From Clostridia bacterium (GTDB lineage Bacteria > Bacillota > Clostridia > Oscillospirales > CAG-272), in NCBI GenBank assembly GCA_017481265.1, contig JAFUPK010000110.1, positions 1 through 36,190 on the forward strand: 36,190 bases of DNA. The letters are read 5' to 3'. The translations under genes and the position numbers were made by a program. Shown in pieces: positions 14,898 to 22,593 of the stretch (within the stretch, counting starts at the first letter, position 1; the number at the start of each line of letters is the position of its first letter). The notes under the pieces were generated by a model, which was not told where the DNA came from, searched no databases, and was given only the letters and a program-made list of their open reading frames with translations.

Positions 14898-15533
14898 ATG
14901 GCAGATATATTTGAACTTTTCAAAAAAATAAGCACCGGTACTGATGCTGTAAAGGGTAAACCCGAGTATCTCGTTGTTGGGCTCGGTAACCCGGGGAGCG
15001 AATACGAAAGAACAAGACATAATGCAGGCTTTATGGCTGTAGATCGCATTTCTGAGAGGTGCTCCTGCTCTGTAAAACAGTCTAAATTCAAGGCTCTTAT
15101 AGGAAGCACTACCATAGCAGGACACACGGTTCTTCTCATGAAACCGCAGACTTATATGAATCTTTCGGGAGAGGCTGTTAAGGAATGCGCTTCTTTCTAT
15201 CAGATACCTGCTGAGAATATCATCGTCATATCTGACGATATTTGCCAGGATGTCGGCAGAATGAGAATACGCAAATCAGGTTCTGCAGGCGGACAAAAGG
15301 GGCTTGCTAACATCATAACTCATATTGGTACCGATGCAGTTCCGAGAATCAGACTCGGAGTTGGAAAGAAACCGACTCCCGAGTATGATCTTAGTAGCTG
15401 GGTACTCAGCCGTTTTTCAGATGAGGATATGAAGCTCATTATTCCGAGGCTTGATGATACATTCGAAAGCGTAAAGCTGATCATCGAGGGAAAGCTTGAA
15501 GAGGCAATGGGCAAGTTCAACGGTAAAAAGTGA
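14898..15533 (+). CDS. pth: Peptidyl-tRNA hydrolase
   Basis: A 211-residue Pth enzyme, which releases peptides from peptidyl-tRNA that drops off the ribosome. The active site is present: Asn31 (GLGNPG), catalytic His41 (RTRHNAGF), Asn88 (KPQTYMNLSG) and Asp113 (ISDD), equivalent to E. coli Asn10, His20, Asn68 and Asp93. The E. coli Asn114 position, in a GGHNG motif, is lysine here (GGQKG, 131-135). There is also an extra N-terminal stretch of about 21 residues (MADIFELFKK...) before the core. The start at 14898 is supported by AGG at nine bases and no in-frame alternative closer to the core. The stop overlaps the next gene's GTG, the common pth-mfd order of Firmicutes. Confidence 0.93.
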   Translation: MADIFELFKKISTGTDAVKGKPEYLVVGLGNPGSEYERTRHNAGFMAVDRISERCSCSVKQSKFKALIGSTTIAGHTVLLMKPQTYMNLSGEAVKECASFYQIPAENIIVISDDICQDVGRMRIRKSGSAGGQKGLANIITHIGTDAVPRIRLGVGKKPTPEYDLSSWVLSRFSDEDMKLIIPRLDDTFESVKLIIEGKLEEAMGKFNGKK

Positions 15534-15541
15534 GGTTAGAA

Positions 15542-18500
15542 TTGAATAATAAACTCATTTTGAGCGGCATCAAAGCTCACAGGGAATATTCCGAGCTGAT
15601 TTTGGGACTTAATACTTCTTATAAAAAGAGCCGAGTGTTCAGGCCAAGCCTGGTAAACGGACTGACCGAGGGTGCTGATGATGTTTTCAGGTGTGCACTT
15701 GCTGATGATATCATCGCTTCGGGAAGCTGTTGTCTGTTCCTGTATACTGACGACAAGGAAGCATCATCTGCTGCTGATATGATGAATTCCTGCGGTGTTC
15801 GTGCGCTTCGGTATCCGTCTAAGGATTTTAATTTTAATAATATGACAGCCTCCCATGACTTTGAGAATGAGAGGCTATCGGTGCTTTCGGAGATGAACGG
15901 TTACGGCGATGGAACTCCTTTTGCAGTATGCGCCGGAATCGCCGCGGCATTGCAGATCACACTTCCTGCAGCTATGATCCATAACAGAACTGTCGTTATT
16001 GATGAAGGCTCTGAGGTGGATATCGAAGAGCTTTCGTCATCCTTACTGCTTGGCGGTTATAAGAAGGTAGATATCGTTGAGGGAGCAGGACAATTTGCTG
16101 TTCGCGGAGGAATAATTGACATATACGCTTCAACAGGCATTGCATACAGACTTGAGCTTTTCGGTGATGAGATCGACAGGATCGGTACCTTCGATCCTGT
16201 TACTCAGCGTTTTTCCGATTTTATTGAAGGAGAAGTTGTGATTCCTCCGGCAAGGGAAATACTCATTTCGGACACCGCAAGAGAGAATATGCTGACTCTC
16301 ATTGGCGCACAGATAAAAAAGCTTGAACGTCGTGGAGATATTATCGAAAATGACAGAAGCGTATCTCTTTTGAAGCGTGAGCTTAATGATATAGAAAATT
16401 TTAGTGACATTCCTTTTGCAGACAAATATTTGCCCATTATTTATCCCGACGGAGAATCGCTGATTGAAGCATTTGACGGTGTTGTCGTTATGACAACCCC
16501 TGTTGAACTTATTAAACGAGCAGATGCCGCTTTTTCACTTCTTCAACAGAGCATTACCGATATGCTTGATCATTCAGAGCTTCCAAGCCACAGCAATGCT
16601 TCTAAGGGATATATGCGAGAGTGGTATGATGTAGCAGAACGGTTCAAAAAGATTCCTTCAGTACTCATTGACTCGATAAACCGTAGCTATGATACACTTT
16701 CTGTCGGAAATGAGTATGATTTTGCTTCGCGCCATCTTACGCCATACGGCGGTCATAGCGATCTGTTTGATGAGGATGTCAAGGGATATGTAAACAGAGG
16801 TTATACTGTAATTGCGTCCTGTGATACGGAGCTTGAACGCGCAGGACTTACGGAACGACTGATTGATTCGGGAATAACTTCAGCTTCCGGCGAAGGCATG
16901 GATGTAAATGATTTGAAGAAAGGTTGCGTTATTACCCTTACAGGGGGCATTCGCGGAGGATTTGAGCTTCCTCAATGCAGATTTGCGCTTCTTGACTATT
17001 CGTCGGATATGACTTCTCGTAAGCCTGCAAGGACTATTCGCAAGCCTAAGACCCGTAAGAATGCAGAAGCTATAATGTCCTATGCCGACCTTGAGATAGG
17101 GGATCTCGTGGTTCATGCCGCATATGGAATAGGACTTTATATGGGCCTGCAAAACCTTACCGTCGGAGGTATATCCCGTGACTATGTAACCATTAAATAT
17201 GCAGGTACCGATCAATTGTTCCTTCCTGTAGATCAGCTTGATCTTGTTTCAAAATATATCGGTGCAGGAAGCGACAGCGGTGCTGTAAAACTTTCAAAAA
17301 TGGGTGGCGCCGATTGGAACAGAACAAAATCACGAGCAAAGGCCGCTACAAAAGAAATGGCAAAGGAGCTTATTGAGCTTTATGCCGCACGTAAGCGTGC
17401 AAAGGGAATAGCATTTTCCCCGGATGACGATCTGTGCCGAGAATTTGCCGCGTCCTTTGAATATGAGGAGACCGACGGACAGCTTGCGGCAATAGATGAC
17501 GTTAGACGCGATATGGAAGCTCCGTATCCTATGGACAGACTTATCTGCGGTGATGTAGGCTACGGAAAGACAGAAGTAGCGCTCAGAGCAGCGTTTAAAG
17601 CTGTTATGAGCGGCAAACAGGTAGCGATCCTTGTTCCTACAACAATCTTGGCTTATCAGCACTATAAGAACTTTAAGAGCCGAATGAGAGCCTTTCCTGC
17701 AAACGTAGATATGGTATCTCGATTCAGATCTGCAAATGAACAAAAGGCCGCTCTGCGTCGATTAAAGCGCGGAGAGACAGATATAATTATAGGTACTCAC
17801 AGACTCATATCCAATGATGTGGAGTTTTATGATCTTGGACTTGTCATCATCGACGAGGAACAGAGATTCGGAGTTGCTCAAAAAGAAAAGCTGAAGAAAT
17901 TTTCGGCAGGAATTGATGTGCTGACGCTTACGGCTACGCCCATTCCGCGTACACTTAATATGGCGATGGGCGGAATCGTTGACATGAGTCTCCTTGAGGA
18001 AGCACCGGGAATGAGAGCTCCTGTGCAGACATATGTACTTGAATATGATGATAACATTATTTACGAGGCGTTAAGACGAGAGCTGAGACGAAACGGTCAG
18101 GTATTTTACCTTTATAACCGCGTTGAAGGTATATATAATGTTGCAGGACGCATAAGCAAGGCAATACCCGATGCACGAATTGCGGTTGCTCACGGAAAAA
18201 TGGATAAGGATGAGCTTGAGGAAATATGGGAGGCTCTTGTCAAGGGCGAAATCGACATTCTCATTTGTACCACTATAATCGAGACAGGAGTAGATATACC
18301 TAATGCCAACACCCTTGTAATCGAAAATGCTGATATGTACGGTCTGGCACAGCTACACCAGATAAGAGGACGTGTTGGACGCTCGGGCAGACGTGCATAC
18401 GCGTATTTCACCTATAAAAAGAACAAGAATCTCACAGAGATCGCCGACAAGAGGCTTTCTGCAATAAAAGAGTACGCTCAGTTTGGTGCGGGCTTCAAAA

Positions 18501-19099
18501 TTGCATTACGCGACCTTGAAATCAGAGGTGCGGGTAATTTGCTTGGTGCGGAACAACACGGTCATATGGAGGCTGTCGGTTATGATCTTTACATGAAGCT
18601 TCTTAATGAGGCTGTAATCGAAGAGAAGGGTGAAGAGTTGCCTAAGAAAGTAGACTGCTCGCTTGATATTCAGGCGGATGCTTATCTTTCGAAGAATTAT
18701 ATTCCTTTTGCGCCTCAGCGTATGGATCTGTATAAGAAGATCGCACGAATCTCCACCGAGGATGACTATGAGGATCTGATCGACGAGATGTGTGACCGTT
18801 TTGGTGAGCCTGCTGCTCCCGCAATTAATCTTTGCAAGATCGCGCTTATCCGAGCAAAAGCCTCCTCGGCCGGACTCAAAAAGGTCATTGAGAGGAATTC
18901 TGTTCTTCAGCTGATTCCGGAGATAATTGACCCGGATGCCGTAACGAAGCTTTCCGCGAAATATCCGACTTCAAGAATGAAGGTATCTCTCGGGACTGAA
19001 CCCATGGTCTCATGTCAAATGCCGAAAAACATACGAAATACCGACTTTATTATGGAGCTGGTAGAGACATACGCTGAAATTGTAAATGCAGTAAAGTAA
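15542..19099 (+). CDS. mfd: Transcription-repair coupling factor
   Basis: A Mfd protein of about 1,185 residues, the translocase that removes RNA polymerase stalled at DNA damage and recruits UvrA. In order: UvrB-like N-terminal module (about 1-340), RNA-polymerase-interaction (CarD-like) domain beginning near 516 (DLEIGDLVVHAAYGIG), Walker A GDVGYGKT (670-677), DEEQRFG (771-777), TATPIPRTL, and QIRGRVGRSG of motif VI. The C-terminal D7-like domain completes the family length. Two starts are possible: GTG at 15530 overlapping the pth stop, which has no ribosome site, or TTG at 15542, which has GAGG six bases upstream and is used here. It is translationally close-coupled to pth. Confidence 0.96.
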   Translation: MNNKLILSGIKAHREYSELILGLNTSYKKSRVFRPSLVNGLTEGADDVFRCALADDIIASGSCCLFLYTDDKEASSAADMMNSCGVRALRYPSKDFNFNNMTASHDFENERLSVLSEMNGYGDGTPFAVCAGIAAALQITLPAAMIHNRTVVIDEGSEVDIEELSSSLLLGGYKKVDIVEGAGQFAVRGGIIDIYASTGIAYRLELFGDEIDRIGTFDPVTQRFSDFIEGEVVIPPAREILISDTARENMLTLIGAQIKKLERRGDIIENDRSVSLLKRELNDIENFSDIPFADKYLPIIYPDGESLIEAFDGVVVMTTPVELIKRADAAFSLLQQSITDMLDHSELPSHSNASKGYMREWYDVAERFKKIPSVLIDSINRSYDTLSVGNEYDFASRHLTPYGGHSDLFDEDVKGYVNRGYTVIASCDTELERAGLTERLIDSGITSASGEGMDVNDLKKGCVITLTGGIRGGFELPQCRFALLDYSSDMTSRKPARTIRKPKTRKNAEAIMSYADLEIGDLVVHAAYGIGLYMGLQNLTVGGISRDYVTIKYAGTDQLFLPVDQLDLVSKYIGAGSDSGAVKLSKMGGADWNRTKSRAKAATKEMAKELIELYAARKRAKGIAFSPDDDLCREFAASFEYEETDGQLAAIDDVRRDMEAPYPMDRLICGDVGYGKTEVALRAAFKAVMSGKQVAILVPTTILAYQHYKNFKSRMRAFPANVDMVSRFRSANEQKAALRRLKRGETDIIIGTHRLISNDVEFYDLGLVIIDEEQRFGVAQKEKLKKFSAGIDVLTLTATPIPRTLNMAMGGIVDMSLLEEAPGMRAPVQTYVLEYDDNIIYEALRRELRRNGQVFYLYNRVEGIYNVAGRISKAIPDARIAVAHGKMDKDELEEIWEALVKGEIDILICTTIIETGVDIPNANTLVIENADMYGLAQLHQIRGRVGRSGRRAYAYFTYKKNKNLTEIADKRLSAIKEYAQFGAGFKIALRDLEIRGAGNLLGAEQHGHMEAVGYDLYMKLLNEAVIEEKGEELPKKVDCSLDIQADAYLSKNYIPFAPQRMDLYKKIARISTEDDYEDLIDEMCDRFGEPAAPAINLCKIALIRAKASSAGLKKVIERNSVLQLIPEIIDPDAVTKLSAKYPTSRMKVSLGTEPMVSCQMPKNIRNTDFIMELVETYAEIVNAVK

Positions 19100-19182
19100 A
19101 CTATGCTGAAATGTGACCGCGAGGCTGCCTGACGTCATTGGTATATTTCATACAAAGTAAAATAATAATAAAAGGGAAGAAC

Positions 19183-19731
19183 ATGACAATGAATCTAAAA
19201 AAACAAAAGGCGGATTATCTTTTATTGAATATGGGACTTGTGGAGGAGCTCTCACGTTTTGGTGAGGTCCATACTGTAGGAAGCTGCCGCACGGGACTTA
19301 TGGCTACGAACGATATTGATCTTTATGTTGATAATTCAGCAATGAGTCTTGAGCTTCTTCATGAGCTAACTGTTTTTATTTTGAATACCTTCAAGCCTGT
19401 TTGGTACGAAGCTAAGGAGGAATACTCTCCCGACGGTGATACAATATATTTTCACGGTTTTGAAACAGTAATATCCGGTGAAAGGTGGAATTTTGATATT
19501 TGGTTTTTTGATAAAAAGGCCATCATGGAAGCCGAAGAACTGTGTAGTCGCATTGAGAGGGAGATAATAGATTATCCTGCCAAGAAGGATGCAGTGCTTG
19601 AGATAAAGAATTTTCTTATCACCAAGGGACTCTATTCTTATGATAAATTTACCGGAATGGATGTTTACAGAGCTGTATTTGATGAAAATATTATAACCTT
19701 AAATGCTTTCATTAAAAAATACGAATTATAA
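19183..19731 (+). CDS. Nucleotidyltransferase-fold protein of unknown substrate
   Basis: A 182-residue protein with the polymerase-beta-like nucleotidyltransferase signature: Gly33-Ser34 in VGSCRTGLM, Asp44 and Asp46 in NDIDLYVD, and a likely third metal ligand Asp105 in WNFDIWFFD. The three carboxylates suggest it is active. Small stand-alone proteins of this type in Firmicutes are often annotated inconsistently (for example as isomerases) and have no assigned substrate; antibiotic adenylylation or RNA/protein modification would be guesses. The ATG at 19183 follows AAGGGAAG closely; ATG at 19189 is a near-equal alternative. It stands alone between mfd and a convergent terminator. Confidence 0.75.
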   Translation: MTMNLKKQKADYLLLNMGLVEELSRFGEVHTVGSCRTGLMATNDIDLYVDNSAMSLELLHELTVFILNTFKPVWYEAKEEYSPDGDTIYFHGFETVISGERWNFDIWFFDKKAIMEAEELCSRIEREIIDYPAKKDAVLEIKNFLITKGLYSYDKFTGMDVYRAVFDENIITLNAFIKKYEL

Positions 19732-19773
19732 AAGTAAAACTGCTTATGATTTTCTCATAAGCAGTTTTACTTT
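19731..19773. terminator. Bidirectional terminator
   Basis: A perfect 19-bp stem (19731-19749 with 19755-19773) around a TTTTC loop begins at the last base of the nucleotidyltransferase-type gene. It lies between this gene and the convergent ABC/DUF1854 operon and has T tracts on both strands. Confidence 0.9.
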
Positions 19774-19777
19774 ATGA

Positions 19778-21997
19778 CTAAGAGTTTGTTTTGGAAGCAT
19801 TTCTTGACATACGGGACATTTGACGCTGTGCCATAACAAGTCCATAGTAAATGCCGCGTTTCTTCATAAGCTCTTCATGAGAATCAAATTCAGCGAGCAT
19901 ACCCTTGTCAAGGACAAGTATCTTGTCAGCATTTCGAAGTGTAGACAGTCTGTGAGCTATAGCAAGAGTTGTTCTGTCACGAGTCAGCTTATAAAGTACA
20001 TCTTGTACCTCTTTCTCTGTTTCAGTATCAAGAGCGGAGGTAGCTTCATCAAGAATAAGTATCTTAGGATTCCTTAAAAGGGCACGCGCTATAGATACTC
20101 GCTGTCTTTCTCCACCTGAAAGACTGAAGCCTCTTTCACCTACCTTCGTATTGTAGCCGTCCGGAAGCTTTACGATAAACTTGTGTGCCCCTGCAAGCTT
20201 TGCTACGGCAATTATCTCGTCTCTTGTGGCGTCAGGCTTGGCATATCGGATGTTATCGTAAATAGTTCCCGAAAATAAATATGTTTCCTGGAGCACAACT
20301 CCTATCTGGCTTCTCAAGCAATCCTGCGGAATGTCACGCAGGTCGTGACCGTCAACCTTGACACATCCTGATTGCGGGTCATACAGACGCATAACTAAGT
20401 TGATCAGTGTTGATTTACCCACACCGGAGCGTCCGACTATACCTACCATTTCACCTTTTTTGATGGTGGCAGTTAAATTTTTGATGACGGGATTTGTAAT
20501 ATCATAGGAGAAGCTCATATTTTCGAAGGTTATCTCACCTTCGATGTCGACATACTCTGCATCTTCCTTATCTACTACCTCATTTTCCTCATCAAGTATG
20601 TCAAATATCTTTGCAAGCGAGGTACCGGTGCGGGATATAATGTTAGGTATACGGGATATCCAGTTAAGAGGACCGTAAATAAGACCTACGTAAGCTGAGA
20701 ACTTAGACATCTCACCAAAGGTCATGGTACCTCCAAGAATCCTGTTACCCACATAGTACATTATAAAGAATTCACCGATTCCAAGTAAGAATCCCATAAG
20801 CGGCATAACTGTACCGGCAAAGCTCTCGGACTGAATGTGCACATCGCGTTCCTTTTCAGTTATATCACGGTGCCTTTTAATTTCACGGTGCTCCATACCG
20901 AATGATTTCACAACGCGTATGCCCGAGAAGGTATCGTGAAGGATAGAGCTTGCTTTTGAGGATGTCACCCATGAAAGTCTGAAAAATTTGTGGAGCCATT
21001 TGCGAACAAATCTGTTCAAAAAAATGATGAGAGGAACAGGGCAGAGCACAAGCAGTGCAAGACGCCAGTCGTAGACGAACAGGATGGCACTTACCGTGAT
21101 CAGTGTTACGACCATCTGTATCATCTCGCCTACCTCGTTAACGATGAAGTTTTTCACCGTGTCACAGTCAGAGGAGACTCTGTTTATAAGCTCACCAGAT
21201 GTTCTTGCGTTGATTCGAGAAATTGAGAGCGACTGGATCTTGTCAAAAGTTATCTGTCTCAGCTTTGCTATAAAACCTGCTCCCGTGTCTATCATAAGCA
21301 ATGATCTGAATGCTGATATTATGAGATTCAGAATATTCACCGCAAAAATCGAGATAATTACACCGATAAAAGCAAATACTGCGGCATTTTCGGCTTTAAT
21401 GTAATCATCAACAAGGATTCGGTTTAACTCGGGAGGAATAAGATTTACAGCTGAAGATACAAAATACAGCAGAACAGACAAAAGAATCATCCATTTCCAT
21501 GGAGAAGCTATCTTCATGAGCCTTGTTATGTAGGTGCTTTTTCCCGCACATTTTGCACAGGTGTTACTTCCGGGAGTAAGAGGTCTGCCACAATCAGGGC
21601 AAGCATTACCCATGGGGTATTCATGAGGTTCTACAGACCGATCATTTTCTATAAGTAACGTCAGATCACCGACAGCGGCGGTGAATACCTTAGAATACAG
21701 CTCGCTTCCTCTGCAAAGAATATGATCACATCCGTCTGCGGTCTTATATTCTATTGTTCTGCATCCGATCCCGGGAATGATGGCAAATGAATCAATATCA
21801 GAAATCAGAACACTGAAGCTTAATACGTTGTCAGATATAACGTAAATATGCTCAGCAGTTGCCGCTACGATGCCGATACATTTTTCTGCTTTCCCGTTAC
21901 TTGAAAGATCGAAGGGAAAGATTGTACGAAGGGACTCATTCTCCTTCGTAGGAACGAGTGCGTTAAAATTATCTATAAGCTTTTGTATACTATACAT
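19778..21997 (-). CDS. ABC exporter with N-terminal PH-like domain and zinc ribbon
   Basis: A 739-residue type IV (MsbA-like) ABC half-transporter with an unusual N-terminal extension. Residues about 20-120 form a beta-rich domain resembling bacterial PH domains, followed by a zinc ribbon (Cys133, Cys136, Cys147, Cys150). The six-helix membrane domain spans about 168-450. The nucleotide-binding domain has a full set of canonical residues: Walker A GRSGVGKST (522-530), signature LSGGERQ (626-632), Walker B ILILDE (646-651) and His682. It is the third gene of an operon with a DUF1854 gene and a second exporter of the same architecture, 37 bases after DUF1854, with GGAG six bases before its ATG. 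Both exporters look catalytically complete, so either homo- or heterodimers are possible. The substrate is unknown. Confidence 0.9.
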   Translation of the reverse strand: MYSIQKLIDNFNALVPTKENESLRTIFPFDLSSNGKAEKCIGIVAATAEHIYVISDNVLSFSVLISDIDSFAIIPGIGCRTIEYKTADGCDHILCRGSELYSKVFTAAVGDLTLLIENDRSVEPHEYPMGNACPDCGRPLTPGSNTCAKCAGKSTYITRLMKIASPWKWMILLSVLLYFVSSAVNLIPPELNRILVDDYIKAENAAVFAFIGVIISIFAVNILNLIISAFRSLLMIDTGAGFIAKLRQITFDKIQSLSISRINARTSGELINRVSSDCDTVKNFIVNEVGEMIQMVVTLITVSAILFVYDWRLALLVLCPVPLIIFLNRFVRKWLHKFFRLSWVTSSKASSILHDTFSGIRVVKSFGMEHREIKRHRDITEKERDVHIQSESFAGTVMPLMGFLLGIGEFFIMYYVGNRILGGTMTFGEMSKFSAYVGLIYGPLNWISRIPNIISRTGTSLAKIFDILDEENEVVDKEDAEYVDIEGEITFENMSFSYDITNPVIKNLTATIKKGEMVGIVGRSGVGKSTLINLVMRLYDPQSGCVKVDGHDLRDIPQDCLRSQIGVVLQETYLFSGTIYDNIRYAKPDATRDEIIAVAKLAGAHKFIVKLPDGYNTKVGERGFSLSGGERQRVSIARALLRNPKILILDEATSALDTETEKEVQDVLYKLTRDRTTLAIAHRLSTLRNADKILVLDKGMLAEFDSHEELMKKRGIYYGLVMAQRQMSRMSRNASKTNS

Positions 21998-22034
21998 TGT
22001 ACACTCCGATCAGAATAAGTAAGTCAACTGAACT

Positions 22035-22562
22035 TTACACATAAAGCTCAATGCGCTTACGTGTCTTAGAATCAAGCGTATCGAATGGCTCAAGCTCATA
22101 ACGGTTGTTATCTATATCTGTAAGTTGTATTTTTCCGTTACTGTTAGTCCGAATGCTGTTGTGAGCATCCCTTATTGTAAATGAGACCTCACCGTCGGCA
22201 GACATTGCTTTCCAATACGAAAAACCGAATCTATCACGGACAGAGAGCACGGATAATAACTTGCAAATATAGTATTTACGCTTTAGCTCTGCGCACAGCA
22301 GCTCATTTTCTTCACCTTTAAAATTATCAAGCTTTGTAATTATTCCAATTTCCGCATTATCTGTGTCGAGGACGGAAATGTATTCATCACGCTTGTCATA
22401 AGGGAATAGTCTGTGCAGTGAGACCTTTTCATAAGATGCTCTATCGCTCTCTTTAAGTGTCACTGACAGAAAATCGCCTTTCTTTGCAAAGGTACAGTTT
22501 TCGGGTGTAAGGTATACAATTCCCGCAGCATCCAAAAGCTCATTTTCGTTGCGAATATTCAT
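22035..22562 (-). CDS. DUF1854 family protein
   Basis: A 175-residue soluble protein that I recognise as DUF1854, by its genomic setting between two ABC exporters and by segments such as the FPYDKRDEYISVLD region and a C-terminal TLDSKTRKRIELYV. It lacks a signal peptide and membrane helices. DUF1854 genes are found beside dedicated ABC transporters in cyanophycin-associated loci of other bacteria and between two exporters in Firmicutes; its biochemical role is not established. The gene lies 31 bases after the first exporter and 37 before the second, so all three are one transcript. It may be a cytoplasmic partner or substrate-handling subunit of the transporter (inference). Confidence 0.8.
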   Translation of the reverse strand: MNIRNENELLDAAGIVYLTPENCTFAKKGDFLSVTLKESDRASYEKVSLHRLFPYDKRDEYISVLDTDNAEIGIITKLDNFKGEENELLCAELKRKYYICKLLSVLSVRDRFGFSYWKAMSADGEVSFTIRDAHNSIRTNSNGKIQLTDIDNNRYELEPFDTLDSKTRKRIELYV

Positions 22563-22593
22563 AGTATGACTTTCCTTTCATAGAAATTTTCAC

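Noticed and set aside
19111-19140. A TGACC ... CGTC sequence resembling the ECF promoter at 9254
   Set aside because: The spacer is 14 rather than 16 bases and the -10 is off; it is within the mfd 3' flank and too weak to claim as a second ECF target.
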